The notes: generated by a model not told the origin, from the sequence alone. A DNA stretch of 64,000 bases from Endomychus coccineus (GCA_958510875.1 OY294072.1:3534001-3598000), one strand, 5' to 3'; numbered from the stretch's first letter, positions 29,546 to 42,165 are shown. Numbers and translations are program-made.

Positions 29546-30443
29546 GATTTATACAAAAATTTATTAACTATAATAAATAAGAAAAATAAAAAATTTTTAA
29601 TCCAAAATAAAATAAAGAAATAAGTAAATATATTTTTCAAGCTAAATATATTGTTTTATCTTAACGGAACCGAGGCAAAGTCCCACTAACTCAAACTCAA
29701 GAAGAAAGATATAAATCTTAATTTAAAAAAAAGTTCAAGAAAATTAATTACATCCTAAAAATATCAAAGAACTTATTATTCTTATAAATAAAATACTAGA
29801 ATATCCCGCTAAAAAAATTATATCGAATCCTCCTCTTCTATATTCTACATTAAAGACACTAATTCAGATTCACTTTCAGCAAAATCAAAAGGAGTTCGAT
29901 TAGTCTCAGCTAAACTAGTAACTACACATATTAAACAAAGAGGAAACAATAAAAATCAAATATGTTTTTGAAATACTATAAATTCTAATAAATTTAATCT
30001 TTCAATTGTAATTAAAAAAGATAAAAAAATTAAAAATAATCTTACTTCATAAGAAACTGTCGGAGAACTACCTAATGAAGGAAAGTTAGAATTAGAAGAT
30101 AACCCTGCTAATATAATTCTATATGCTCTTATTCTAGATACTACAAAAAAAAATAAAAAAAATTAAAATTAAAAACTCCTTGAAGCAAACTCATAAAAAT
30201 AAATTTATAATAGAACATGAATAATAAATAAAATAATTAGACATAATAGGATAAGTTTGCTCTTTTGAAAAAAGCTTAATAGCATCTCTAAAAGGCTTCA
30301 AAATACCTAAAAATTCAACTTTATTAGGACCTTGTCGAATTTAAATGTAAGCTAAATTTTTACGTTTCAAGAAAGTTGAAAAAGCAAGACCAATTAATAC
30401 CCTAACAATTAAAATAATTATAGCCATTAAAATTGAATAAATT
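29546..30443 (-). pseudogene. Nuclear mitochondrial copy of ND1
   Basis: On the minus strand the ND1 start region reads [19 protein letters not shown], then [16 protein letters not shown]; near the other end a broken LPRFR-type block and MYLAWK appear. Order and strand relative to cytochrome b match the insect mitochondrial genome. Frameshifted and incomplete in the middle. Confidence 0.85.
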
Positions 30444-30464
30444 AAAATACAAATATTATTTAAA

Positions 30465-30525
30465 AAAAATTATATAATTAGATTCTAAATCTAGTTTCAT
30501 ATCTCCCAAAATAATAGTAATATTC
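30465..30525 (-). pseudogene. Mitochondrial tRNA-Leu(CUN) remnant
   Basis: The minus strand shows TATTTTGGGAGATATGAAAC and the anticodon arm TAGATTTAGAATCTA (TAG), the normal neighbour of ND1 before 16S rRNA. Sequence to about 30600 may be the 3' edge of rrnL. Confidence 0.65.
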
Positions 30526-30699
30526 AAAATTTAAATTATTAATTCTATATTTGGCCATTTCGTACTAAATTATGTTTGACAAGGTGTTTGAATTAACAAT
30601 TGAACAACTCTTAAAGCTATAAAATTACTTCCCCTTTCAATAAATGTTAGAATATGCAATAAACTCTTAACCTAAATATACAATAATTGATAAAGTTGA

Positions 30700-30968
30700 G
30701 AAATTACTATTAATTCAAAAACGGAAGTCCTAACTATTATTTATATACAGTTTGCACCAATTGTATTCCTCAGAATATGTTTCTATAGTATGTAATTACC
30801 CTAATTACATTGACTCCACATACTCTTGAATACAATACCCTTCAATAACTTTAATTGAATGAATGACTTTAACAACACTCTTAATTAGTTTATATCGAAC
30901 TTTCATTTACATGTCACTCATGAACGAATAATTATTCACTATAATTGCTATGGTTTGTTTGCACTAGC
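30700..30968 (+). repeat. Inverted fragment of the Gypsy LTR 3' part
   Basis: Reverse complement of about 37610-37890 (for example ACTCATGAACGAATAATTA here versus TAATTATTCGTTCATGAGT there). It is adjacent to, but not in the expected order with, the larger inverted LTR fragment that follows. Confidence 0.85.
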
Positions 30969-31133
30969 AAATCGCATAGTTCTGATAGATGAAAAAGATT
31001 CTGACCTCGATGTTGGATTAAAGTTAATTTATGGTGCAGAAGCTATATGAGTTGGTCTGTTCGACCTTTAAAACTCCACATGATCTGAGTTTGAACCGGT
31101 GTGAGCCAGGTTGGTTTCTATCTTTGATTAAAA
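30969..31133 (+). pseudogene. rrnL: Mitochondrial 16S rRNA fragment, inverted copy
   Basis: Contains GACCTCGATGTTGGATTAA and ATGATCTGAGTTTGAACCGG, the standard conserved 16S 3' region (complement of the common 16Sbr primer site). Orientation is opposite to that expected from the neighbouring cytochrome b/ND1 insertion, so this piece has been inverted. It matches 39170-39345 in reverse. Confidence 0.9.
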
Positions 31134-32335
31134 ATGATACGGTGTGAAATCTACGTTTGGTAAATTCAAAAGGAAATCAATTATATTGAATCGACATCTA
31201 CGAACGAAGGGTTGTGTCAACGAAGAACATAAATAAACAGGAATCTGATCTCATACTAAATTAACAACAATATCGCAATTGTTGAACAATTGTGTAAATA
31301 TTATTGCTAAAAGGTTCAGAGTTATAGTGGAAGGGCACTGAGGAAGTTTCATGAGAATCGTAGTTGTTTTATAGAAGCATCGATCAACTGGATTAAATTA
31401 TATGTTTTCACCAATTTATCCAGAAATAAACAAATTACGAATAAATGTTCTCAACAAAAGTGGTTCATAATCTGATCATTCATAAAGGGAAATCAACAGT
31501 GGGGTTCTATTAAACAATTTGTGAAAATCGAAACCACGTGTTCCCAAAACCATAGTAATTGCTTATATACGGAAATCGAAAAGCATAAACAACAAATGAC
31601 TAAGAAATCGATCAAACCAACAATTGAGTAAACGTATAGAACATTTATAGAAGAAAATCGATTAAGGTAAAGTAGGAACGAATATAATTAGTTGCATAAC
31701 TTTACTCCGAGAAACTGGAAGTCACATAGGTGAAAAAGTAACCATCTGTTGATAAGATGTTAAGGATCAGTTCAAACTGTAATTCTGAATTATTAACAGC
31801 GAATTATGAAATTTAAAACTTAGAACTTACGGACTATTTCACGGGTTTATTTATGATTGTAAGTTGATCTTAATTGTTCAGTAGAGAGTATGTAACTCGA
31901 GTAGGTGGTGTTACGCTATCCGCAATCTCACATAAAAACGTCAATTACGTTTAGTGACCAGTGTGGGAAATATATTCGTACATGAACTTGATCATACGTA
32001 TAACAACGGGAGGTAAATTTGGTTGGGAACACTGAAGTGATCTGGAAATGTATAAAAGGGATCGAAATCGAATTAATCATTCTCTCAAGTTATTTCAATC
32101 AAATTACACATAAGTACCTAGTAGTGGCTAGTAAATCTTAAAGAAGTTAGTGAAACATATCCAGTGCAATAATTAATTTGGGATGTGAATTACTGTGACA
32201 AGTAGTAGCAGATCTGTAGTGTCATACCTGAATAAATCACGAGTTAGCTGGTGAGTCTATTTGATGAATTTAATGTAATTGTTCATATCATTTAAATTTT
32301 TCAAGTAATTTATTCTTTAACTTCATAATTTCAAG
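31134..32335 (+). repeat. Inverted copy of the Gypsy LTR (start and middle)
   Basis: Plus-strand LTR start TGATACGGTGTGAAATC followed by about 1.2 kb matching the reverse complement of 37905-39169. It lacks the last third, which lies at 30700-30968 instead. Confidence 0.85.
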
Positions 32336-32500
32336 ATATTGTTGTTAATTTAGTATGAGATCAGATTCCTGTTTATTTATGTTCTTCGTTGTATATGACA
32401 CAACCCTTCGTTTCTAGATGTCGCTGCAAGTATCGATTCAATATAATTGATTTCCTTTTGAAATTACCAAACGTTGATTTCACCCGTAGAAAAATGTTGG
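32336..32500 (-). repeat. Gypsy LTR start, direct orientation
   Basis: Same orientation as 39010-39169 (GATATTGTTGTTAATTTAG through GATTTCAC). This is where the 3' LTR of the minus-strand Gypsy element would be expected to start, but the rest of that LTR is replaced by the inverted copy. Confidence 0.8.
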
Positions 32501-33608
32501 AACAAAATTTGTATCCTTTGGTGTAACACCGAATGTTACTGTAACTCTACCCTCTTATGTTTGACTTCTATGTGATTAACTTGTACGTTGTTGTCCCAAG
32601 AATTTTATCGGACTTGATGTCGTAGCATTCCCCTTCTTATCCGCATAGCGTTCGGCAGAATCTAAATGCACCAATCCGAAATGATCCACTTGGTCAACGA
32701 CTATTCTAATCCTATAAAAACCTCTATTTACACTCAACATTATTCACATATCAGTCTCGCACTCGATTATCTACTTCTTGACGTAACTACTTGCTTACAA
32801 TCCTGTCTTGTAATCTGTCCCTTGACTTCTTTCTGAATCGATCTCAACTATGTAATTAAATTTGACATTTATTATGACTCTATCTCTACTAATATAATCT
32901 TGCTTGAAATTTGACGAATCTTCTATTTACTACCCTAATAATTCTCTAGTGCAAGATAGGCTTCAAGTCTACTAACTGACAGCCCCAAATCAATTAGCCG
33001 GAAAAAAAATATAATGAAAGCTCATCCACTCTAGCTTCATAAGTTCGTACCGAATTAACATTCTATGATGTTTCCCAAAACAATCTTCAAATTCCCGAAT
33101 ACAACATCAAACCTACCCTAGAATATTAATCCCCGCTGAACTTAGAAACCATTCACACCTTGACTTTATAATTGAATACTTCCGGACAACAACTTCCGCA
33201 TTCAGCCACTTCCATCAACCCATTTGCTCTATTTCGGAGGAATTTTACCCCTCAGCAAGGTTAACTATAGTCCTATTCTAACCCGGAAACAATACGGGTT
33301 TTCATCCACTCTCTATCACTCTATGCTTCCGAACGATCTAGCTTCAAATCTTTCACATGCCATCTGTTCACCGCATTCCCTCTCACACCTTCCAACTCAT
33401 ACACATTCATACCTATTTTCCGTTTTATGCGGAACGGGCCTTCATATTTATTGTCTAGCTAAGCAGAGTAGTATTTCCCAGCGTTTGAATGGTTGTAACA
33501 CCTTTTCCAGACCTTTTGGCCTACCTCGAAAGTGACTGGTCTCCGTCTTAAATTGTAAGATTTACTACTACTCTCGTACGCTTTATCCAGTTGTTTCTGA
33601 ACCCCTGT
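32501..33608. other. Region downstream of the Gypsy integrase
   Basis: Non-coding on inspection, with pyrimidine-rich plus-strand sequence (purine-rich on the element's strand) as expected near a 3' UTR. No env-like gene supported. Confidence 0.35.
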
Positions 33609-34436
33609 TCACATTCTCAGTCTCTCTCCCATTTTCTTCCGTACCCATTCTTCCCTATCTTCCTCTCTATCATCTCCATTACCCACAGCCATTCTTCTCT
33701 TCCTTTCCCTAGCATACTCTGTATCATTCACTACCATTTCCCTACCGAAATTCAAATAGTACGGTGTGTACTTCGTTACTTCGTGTCTGGCTGTTCTAAC
33801 TGCGCAAGCTAACTTCCCGATATTCAAATTCCAATTCCGGTGATCCTTACCCACATATGATGCAATCATAGTCTTAAGGACTCTGTTGACCCTTTCCGTC
33901 GGGTTGTTTTGTGGGTGATAACCAGCGTTGTAGCTAGCCTTCATCCCGTACTCTACCAATAGTCTTTTAAATTCCGCGCTCACGAACTGTGTCCCATTGT
34001 CTATTATAAGGAATTCGGGAGAACCGAATACATGGAATACCTGATTTTCTAGTAGCTTTATGATGTTGGTACTGGTGGCTTTTTTCAATGGTATAAATAA
34101 CGCGAATTCACTAAAGTAATCCGTCACTACTAAAATATACCTGTTTCCGCTCCTGCTCATTGGTAATGGACCGGTTAAATCGCAGCTAATCATTTGCCAT
34201 GGTTTATCTATGTCTGGCCTTTTCCCCATTTCCCCGGCGATTGCTTTCTGTTCAGGTTTGTGCTGAACACAAATTATACATTTATTAACGTACTGTTGTA
34301 CGTCCCTGTGCATCTTTGGCCAATAGTGGTTTGCAGCCAGTCGATAGTATGTTTTGTAAATTCCCAGATGACCACCCCGCAATGGGTCATCGTGGAATTT
34401 ACCAATCAATTCTCGTCTATTCTCCTTTTGTACCAC
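33609..34436 (-). CDS. Gypsy-type integrase
   Basis: Open 275-codon frame with the zinc-binding H-H-C-C region (GGHLGIYKTYYRLAANHYWP, CIICVQHK) and the catalytic DDE core: ISCDLTGPLP, LIIDNGTQF and NPTERVNRVLK. After the core, KYTPYYLNFGRE matches the usual GPY/F-like module. The short frame upstream (RNase H linker) ends with a stop before it, so it is probably a piece of a longer Pol polyprotein. Confidence 0.9.
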   Translation of the reverse strand: MVQKENRRELIGKFHDDPLRGGHLGIYKTYYRLAANHYWPKMHRDVQQYVNKCIICVQHKPEQKAIAGEMGKRPDIDKPWQMISCDLTGPLPMSRSGNRYILVVTDYFSEFALFIPLKKATSTNIIKLLENQVFHVFGSPEFLIIDNGTQFVSAEFKRLLVEYGMKASYNAGYHPQNNPTERVNRVLKTMIASYVGKDHRNWNLNIGKLACAVRTARHEVTKYTPYYLNFGREMVVNDTEYARERKRRMAVGNGDDREEDREEWVRKKMGERLRM

Positions 34437-34442
34437 TTCCTT

Positions 34443-35230
34443 TCAGCCTCCGGTTCCATTCTCTCCCTCTTTTCTCACCTGTTTCATCAATATATTCTCA
34501 TCTACTCTCCAATTCAAATATTTCAGGGGGTTTTCTCTCACGCGCTCACACATCTTCTCATACCATTTGTCCGATATTGAGGCTACTGTGCTTGTCACGT
34601 TATCAATGACTGGTACGGATCTCGATAGCATGTCAGGTATCACATGTTCACTACCCTTGCGGTGCACAATCTCAAAATCGTGAGCTTGTCATCTCAAGAC
34701 CCATCGGCCGAGTCTCCCTTGTGGGTTTTCGAGATTGCTCAACCACAAGAGGCTATAGTGATCCGTGACAACCTGAAATCTGTTACTTTCAACGTAGCAC
34801 CTAAGCTTCTCAATACCGAACATCACACTCAGACACTCTCTTTCGGTCACGGTATATTTCCTTTCCGCTGCAGTTAATGACCTAGATAAGTAACATATTA
34901 CATGTTCTTCATTCTCTACTTTTTGGGTAAGAACTACACCCAAGCCGTATGAACTAGCGTCACAATGCAGGGTGAAAGGAACGTTGAACCTTGGGCATGC
35001 AAGGATAGGGGCATTCACTAATAGCTCTTTCACTCTCTCGAACGCTTCTCCACATTCATAGTTCCACTCAAACTTCACCTTCTTCGCAGTCAATCGTGTC
35101 AATGGGGCCACCACCGTTGCGAAATTTGGGACAAACTTCCGGTACCAAGAGATTGTACGTATAATCCTCCTCACCTCCTTAGCCGTTTTGGGAATGGGTA
35201 TGTCGGTGATTGCCTTTACTCTGGATCCAC
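34443..35230 (-). pseudogene. Gypsy RNase H and linker (broken)
   Basis: Contains the RT thumb (ISWYRKFVPNFATVVAPL), then RNase H: FTLHCDASSYGLGVVLTQ, ERKYTVTERECLSV, FQVVTDHYSLLWLSN, up to a stop at 34689. The linker HRKGSEHVIPDMLSRSV follows in the next frame. One or two frame breaks separate it from RT and integrase. Confidence 0.88.
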
Positions 35231-35838
35231 ATTTAGACCAGTCCTGTTGACAACATAACCCAGGAATTTTAGTTCTTCTTTGGCAAACTCACATTTGTCC
35301 TTATTTAATGTAAGGCCTGCTACCTGCAGCCTTCTAAATACCTCCTTAAGAACTGAATATGGGTCTCAAAGTCAGGTGTGGTTATGATAATGTCATCCAG
35401 GTATGGGAACAGATATGGTTCCATTTATGGTCCGAATACCTTGTCTATCAAGGAATGGAAAGTTGCTGGAGCTCCATGAAATCCAAATGGCATCCGTGTA
35501 AACTGGTATTGTCCCCTACCGGGTATACTAAATGGAGTAAATTTCCTGCTTTGAGCCTCCAGTTTGACTTGCCAATATCCACTCTTCTGATCGAGGGTAG
35601 ACAAATATCGGCTATTTCCGAGTTTGTCCAAAATCCCATTGATGAAGGGGGTATATGCACACCTCTCGGATACTTTATTGAGTCTCCTGTAGTCAACGCA
35701 GAACCTGTATTCGTCCTTGCTCTTTTTCGGCACCATTAATATTGGTGAACTCCATGAACTTTCACACCTCTCAATCACACCTAGTTCAAGCATATCGTCC
35801 ATTTCATCATGTATCACCCTCTGCATATACGGACTCAC
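35231..35838 (-). pseudogene. Gypsy reverse transcriptase (frameshifted)
   Basis: Starts ELGVIERCESSWSSPILMVP, then YRFCVDYRRLN, STLDQKSGYWQVKL (motif A), RMPFGFHGAPATF (motif B). The frame stops after KVFGP at 35425; the catalytic YLDDIII follows out of frame near 35390. Clear Ty3/Gypsy RT. Confidence 0.9.
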
Positions 35839-35946
35839 TCTGGGCTAGAACATAATTAATCCCTTTTGGAGAATGGTGCGTTTTGTCGTTTCTATTGTCG
35901 GTGCTACTATTTCTCGAGCCTAGCCTCCGACTTAGTCTAGACCCTA

Positions 35947-36264
35947 CTATTCGTTTCCCGAATTCCCGCAGTTGGGACAATTTGACCTAATAAATCCCGC
36001 TTTACCGCACCCGTAGCATTTTAAACTGTTCTGTTTACAGAATCTAGCCACATGACCTGGCTTAGAGCAATTCCAACATTTCAACTCAGACCCTTTTTCA
36101 AATGTAACTTGCCTATCGTTGACCCGTGGTCTATTTGAATTTCGTATAGGTTCTCTTTCATACCTATCATATCTTTCCCTGCTCCCGAACCTCATATTTG
36201 ATGCGGGCCTATCCCTGTTCCTACCGGTATTAATCCTATCTCTATTGAAATTATCTCTACTCAT
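35947..36264 (-). pseudogene. Gypsy gag zinc-knuckle region
   Basis: Arg/Asn-rich segment followed by two CCHC-type knuckles: CWNCSKPGHVARFC is perfect, while CYGCGKAGFIRSNC has Phe in place of the His ligand. Typical nucleocapsid of a Gypsy element. The protease region between here and the RT is short and not recognisable. Confidence 0.85.
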
Positions 36265-37165
36265 ATGATAACGTTCCGCATCTTTTCCTATCCTTCTGAC
36301 TACTCGAGTCTCTATTGTCCCTGTCTAGTCCCAACTCCCCAAATTTATCGTACATCGATTCCACATTGTGTACTTGTCTAGAGCTCGCGTTAGCACTAGG
36401 CCTATACGACAACTATCCCTCCATTAATGTTTTCTCTTTTGTGGGTGGTTTGAAATTTTCAATTGAGTCCCTATTCTGCTCAATACGTTTGCAATACGTT
36501 ATTAGTTGTGCCATGATATCCCAATTGATATTGGTAAAATGGAAGGATATTCTTCCTCAAGATGTTAAGCTTGACCTCCTCCGAGGTACTGGTATTTAAT
36601 CTATTGCATAATCCATTTATTGTTGCTACAAACATCCCAATTGTTTCATCTTGGCCTTGAGTCCTAGCCTTGATCACATCCCAAAGTTTCTCGTTGTAGC
36701 TTATAGGTAGCTCTTTCATTTTCATACACAAGTCTCCCCAACTACTGACATCTGTCTTAATTGACCTATACCATATGAGAGCCTTGCCTCCCGAAAGTTC
36801 CACTATGCCTTGTAGTAGGCCCGACTCCTGTGCACCCGTGCTTCCCCTAATTCAACCATTCTGTCGAGGAATTCATTCACCCCCAAGCTATCACTTTCCC
36901 CTGGGAATTCAATATCCCACTTTCTTACACATATCTTTTCCCTTGATGTGTTTTGTCTTGCACCCGAATCGCGATCACCTTCCGATTCCATTTTTTCTAC
37001 CGCGTTCATAAAATCCGACATATAAGTAGCCGCAATTTTTAATAATCGTGACCGTTCCTGTATGCTTTTTCCCTCTAAACCGCTAACCCGTTCTAATATG
37101 TTTATAACATGAACAAGTTTGGTTTCTATCCTAACTTTGTCTTTCACATTTCGTACTAATGTCAC
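36265..37165 (-). pseudogene. Gypsy gag, capsid part (broken)
   Basis: Two frames: 37165-36803 (MTLVRNVKDKVRIETKLVHV..., ending near FPGESDSLGVNEFLDRM) and 36803-36480 (GGKALIWYRSIKTDVSSWGDL). Both match Gypsy capsid, in which a W-R-S-I/SW pattern is usual. A stop between them and another after them disrupt the gene. Confidence 0.75.
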
Positions 37166-37530
37166 CTTAAAACACCCCTGAGAAGTTTTCTCCCTTAGAT
37201 AGATAATCCACGTTCATCGTAGCCATTGTAAACCGTAATTTATTTCGATCAGTGCTTCCCCAAATAATTTAAATAATAATAATATGACTCGTAGCAACAC
37301 AACCTGTATATGTCTTACCTCAAACTGTAAAATTTGTAGTGCAATTCCAAACCTGTAAATCCACCTTAAATCTATACATACAAACATAAGGGAACTAATA
37401 TTATAGTAGTACTATACTCGAATCTGAATATACAAGAAAAAATGTATCCCAAAAAAAAAAAATTTCAAATTGTAAATTGTTTTCACAATTATCCACAATA
37501 ATTGCTCAATTGTAGTCGAACAACTATTTT
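37166..37530. other. Gypsy 5' leader
   Basis: Non-coding AT-rich sequence between gag and the primer-binding site, with a poly-A/T run near 37450. Confidence 0.5.
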
Positions 37531-37542
37531 AGTTGGGCGCCA
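37531..37542 (-). promoter_or_regulatory. Gypsy primer-binding site
   Basis: The minus strand reads TGGCGCCCAACT, a tRNA 3'-end complement (starts TGG, complementary to CCA) of tRNA-Lys-like type, immediately inside the LTR end. Confidence 0.7.
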
Positions 37543-39169
37543 GTATTTTTGGAATAAGAATTGGACAAGTCATCACATTCAATTCTACAGGATTCATTAC
37601 CAAGTAGCTAGTGCAAGTTCAAACAAACCATAGCAATTATAGTGAATAATTATTCGTTCATGAGTGACATGTAAATGAAAGTTCGATATAAACTAATCAA
37701 GAGTGTTGTTTCAGTCACTAATTCAATTAAAGTTATTGAAGGGTATTGTATTCAAGAGTATGTAGAGTCAATGTAATTAGGGTAATTACATACTATAGAA
37801 ACATATTCTGAGGAATACAATTGGTGCAAACTGTGTATAGAATATAAATAATAGTTAGGACTTACATTTTTGAATTAATAGTAATTTTGCAACTAACACT
37901 GACTCGATATTATGAAGTTAAAGAATAAATTACTTGAAAGATTTAAATTATATGAACAATTACAATTGCATTAAATTCATCAAATAGACTCTCCAGCTAA
38001 CTCGTAATTGATTCTGGTATGACACTACAGATCTGCTACTACTTGTCACAGTAATTCACAATACTTTATATCACAGATTAATTATTGCACTGGATGTTTC
38101 ACTAACTTCATTAAGATTTACTAGCCACTACTAGGTACTTATGTGTAATTTGATTGAAATAACTTGAGAGAATGATTAATTCGATTTCGATCCCTTTTAT
38201 ACATTTCCAGATCACTTCAGTGTTCCCAACCAAATTTAAATTCCGTTGTTATACGTATGATCAAGTTCATGTCCGAATATATTTCCCACACTGGTCACTA
38301 AACGTAATTGACGTTATTATATGAGTAATTAGATTGCGGATAGCGTAACACCACCTACTCGAGTTACATATCAAAATGTAGCTAATTTTCCCCGCGCTCT
38401 ACTGAACAATTAAGATCAACTTACAATCATAAATAAACCCGTGAAAGTTCTAAGTTTTAAATTTCATAATTCGATGTTAATTATTCGGAATTATAGTTTG
38501 AACTGATCCTTAACATCTTATCAACAGATGGTTACTTTTTCACCTATGTGACTTCCAGTTTTTCGGAGATATAATCGAGTAAAGTTATGCAACTAATTAT
38601 ATTCGTTCCTACTTTACCTTTATCGATTTTCTTCTATAAATGTTCTATACGTTTACTCAATTGTTGGTTTGATCGATTTCTTAAAGTCATTTGTTGTTTA
38701 CGCTTTTCGATTTCCGTATATAAGCAATTACTATCGTTTTGGAAACACGTGGTTTCGATTTTCCCAAATTGTTTAATAGAACCTCACTGTTGATTTCCCT
38801 TTATGAATGATTAGATTATGAACAACCTTTGTTAAGAACATTTATTCGTAATTTGTTTATTTTTGGATAAATTGGTGATAACATATAATTTAATCCAGTT
38901 GATCGATGCTTCTATAAAACAGCTACGATTCTCATGAAACTTCCTCAGTGCCCTTCCACTATAACTCTGAACCTTTTAGCAATAGTATTTACACAATTGT
39001 TCAACAATTGAGATATTGTTGTTAATTTAGTATGAGATCAGATTCCTGTTTATTTATGTTCTTCGTTGTATATGACACAACCCTTCGTTCGTAGATGTCG
39101 CTGCAAGTATCGATTCAATATAATTGATTTCCTTTTGAATTTACCAAACGTAGATTTCACACCGTAACA
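37543..39169 (-). repeat. Gypsy 5' LTR, about 1.6 kb
   Basis: On the minus strand it starts TGTTACGGTGTGAAATC at 39169, next to mitochondrial 16S sequence, and ends just before the primer-binding site. Related pieces at 30700-32500 confirm that it is a repeated terminal sequence. Confidence 0.75.
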
Positions 39170-39345
39170 TTTTTAATTGAAGATAGAAACCAACCTGGCT
39201 CACACCGGTTCAAACTCAGATCATGTGAAGTTTTAAAGGTCGAACAGACCAACTCAGATAGCTTCTGCACCATAAATTAACTTTAATTCAACATCGAGGT
39301 CACAATCTTTTTCATCTATTAAAACTATGCGATTTTCGATATTTT
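39170..39345 (-). pseudogene. rrnL: Mitochondrial 16S rRNA fragment
   Basis: The plus strand has AACCAACCTGGCTCACACCG, ACTCAGATCATGTGAAG and AATTCAACATCGAGGTC, the complement of the 16S 3' region in the orientation expected from the cytochrome b/ND1 insertion. So the LTR element split one mitochondrial insertion. Confidence 0.92.
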
Positions 39346-39910
39346 TATCAAATAAAATATTTTCTACAATTCCAACTACAAGTTTACTCAACTGGGAAAA
39401 ATTAATTTATTTGTGTAATGCATGTCAGTTCAATGATACATATTTTATTTACTCTCCATATTTAAAAAAACCGAAATTGCATCCATAAAAAATGTTGGGA
39501 CGAGCTGTGGAAACTTCCAATAAATTTATTGTTCTTTTGAAAACACACGAATATTTAATCTTATATAATTTTAAATGCATGTAAGATATGGAGAAACTGT
39601 CCAAAGAAGGCATTATTTCAATTCGAATTTAGTTTTCGCACCTTTTTGAAAACATAATATATTGTAATTAATAAATTATTAAAACAGCAAGTTGGCCAAG
39701 TTAAATAAATTGCAAGTTAGCTGTCACATTGTTAATCACCATACTCTAAAACCATCTTAAAAGTAGGAATATCATTTAATTAAATTAAATTTTAAAACAA
39801 CACTAAACATTATCATATGTAATTAAGTAATAGGTAAATAAAAAGTACTCAATTCAAATTACATTTCTGTATGGTGCGCTTCACGCTCAATAGAAATAAT
39901 AGTTCGTCTA
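39346..39910. other. AT-rich stretch without recognisable genes
   Basis: No feature supported beyond AT-rich composition. Confidence 0.3.
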
Positions 39911-40720
39911 TCAACTCCTTCCACTGTTTTTTTTTTCTAATTCAGGTTTATTGTCCCTACAGTACTTCCGATTGGTATCTTGCAATTGTTGGATATTAGT
40001 GAAAGTACTCTTCTTATAAAATGTTTGTGTAAGATAATCCCTCAGTAAGAAATCAGTAGGAGTTGAATCAGGTGCCAAAAATATTTCCTGCCGCGTCAAC
40101 ATTTCCTCTAAACATTTCGTTTAAACACTCTGTTTCACTGCTCGTGTCTGACGTATGGGTGCTCAGTCAAGTTGATACCAAATATTATATTTATTATTCA
40201 AGGGCATATTATCTAAACTTCACTAATTTCGTTTTGTAGAAAATATTGGTACTTTTTGACTGTCAACATGTTCCAACTATTTGATGATCAATTACCCCAC
40301 AGCAAATGTTAAGGTTTAAAATGTATATTGAAAGATTTGAACTAGAACGGCTATTGTGCGCATGTATAAGGGACGCAAGCGGGTAGCAGGTAGTACGAAG
40401 ATGTAACCGGTCTACTGAAGACAGCAGCTTAATTAGCTGTACAATATTAATGTTTTTAAGTAAAGTTACTATCTACAAGATGTGTTTTAATTCTCTTCAC
40501 GATTAAAAAAGACATCCATCCTTCACACCAAACAATAATTTTCAAAAGAATATTGGCAACGACGTTCAATTACAAAGTGAGGATTTTCTGATAGCCACCA
40601 TCGACAATTCTATCCGCTGACAGTGCCATTTGAAGTGAATGTTGCTTCATCGGTCCATAATATTTAGTAGGGAAACTGATATTTTCTTCTGTCTTTCCCT
40701 GATAACAGAAAGAAAATTAC
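39911..40720 (-). pseudogene. Degenerate DDE transposase remnant
   Basis: The minus strand gives LAPDSTPTDFLLRDYLTQTF, which corresponds to the PDLTPLDFFLWGYLK motif of mariner-superfamily transposases, followed by QQLQDTNRK. Upstream on the same strand (about 40600-40690) a block like EATFTSNGTVS matches the usual DEATF...NG/NR segment. Frames are broken throughout; family assignment is tentative. Confidence 0.6.
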
Positions 40721-41703
40721 AAACGAGCATTAGAATCTCTTTCTTTTGAAGTATATATAAACCTCGACTGGGAAGCACTAAATTTATTTTCGTACATAAT
40801 TTTTCTAATGCTTTCCCTCTTGGACCCTGTTACATTACTAATGTTAGTAATACTAGTCTTTCCATCATTTTACACTACGTTTTAACAATCGTCAAGTTTT
40901 TCGTCTGCATTGTACTTACTAGGAATGTACTTTCTTTAAGCATATTTCCTAAATAATCAATGTGATTAGATTTATTTCATGTTTGTTGAAATGGTACTAT
41001 TTTGAACATTTTTACCTGGATTAGATTTTTTTTTAAATTTTGCTACTTGCCGGTGTGGTGTATTCTCGCCGCATATTTTATATTTTTTCTTGAATAAATA
41101 ACATCGTATATGGTTACTACACTATTATATTTTAACTGAATTACAACAATGTGAATGTGACAGCTAAAAAAGGTGCGAAAATGAAAGTCAAATTGAAACA
41201 ATGCCTTCTTTGAACACTTTTTGTTATTCCTCGCCGAAGATCAACACATCGGATAATTCTGGCTGAGATGGTTCGAAATAAAAATCCTGAATTAACAGTT
41301 CAAAACTATATTTCAAGAACAGTGTGAATATAATCGAAGAACAAGAATAATTTTACAAACTCAGTCTGACATCTTGTCACCTTGACTTCTATATCTACCA
41401 CCTTCTACCCGGTTTTTTAATTTAAAATTCTTGGTTGCAGAAGACCTCATTAACATTGTGAAAAATGAATCCAGATGGGAATACTATATGAATATAATAC
41501 ACAATCTAAACCTATAGCTGTGACATTCTCCCACCTGAGAACAGTTTTACCTAAGCTTTTCTCACAACGCAAACATTCAACATATGACATACATATTAAT
41601 AATACTACTGGCCAAACCTCTCTGGCATTTTAAAATTTCGCCCACTACGTGTAATTTTATTTCTAACACTTTCAACAGAAATTTCGGTAACGAGTACTCT
41701 GCT
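40721..41703. other. AT-rich stretch without recognisable genes
   Basis: Possibly the flanks of the transposase remnant; no coding signal that I can support. Confidence 0.3.
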
Positions 41704-42165
41704 TTACATCACTCGCGTATCGCGTGTTTCAACTTCAGTATTTTGTGTTCCCAAAGGCTCAGTATCACCTTGTAGATTAAGCTCTGAATTGGGTTTTTGA
41801 TTTTCCTCGTCGTCAGCTTGCTCTACTGGAACTAATCCTGAAGAAGTCTTCACATCACATTCCAATGGATTCAAAAATTGTACAGGTTTTAACAACTCGC
41901 TTAGTTTCGTTTTCACTCGCACAAGTCTCACACGTCCGTCTTTCCCAGGAATAACCTCAATAACCCGACCAAGAGGCCAATCTATTCTCTTAGTAAAGTC
42001 ATTACCCAATAAAACGATTTGATCTAATCTCACTGATACACTAGTTTTCTTTTTAGAAAAAAGTTTAAAATCTCCCAGATATTCCAAACGAAATCTTTGA
42101 CGCAATAGCTTACGAAATCTGTTTCTCACGCAAACTACGCGAAAAGCGAACTCTTTCGATCTCAT
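41704..42165 (-). pseudogene. BEL/Pao C-terminal (DUF5641-type) segment
   Basis: Contains RLDQIVLLGNDF, WPLGRVIEVIPGKDGRVRLV and LLKPVQFLNPLE, the conserved end of BEL/Pao polyproteins downstream of integrase. The frame is open but isolated from the rest of the polyprotein. Confidence 0.88.

Noticed and set aside
30546..30700. Continuous 16S rRNA right after tRNA-Leu
   Set aside because: Only a few words resemble rrnL before the inverted LTR piece starts; not enough to annotate.
33224..35739. Plus-strand ORFs over the Gypsy pol region
   Set aside because: Antisense shadows of integrase, RNase H and RT on the minus strand.
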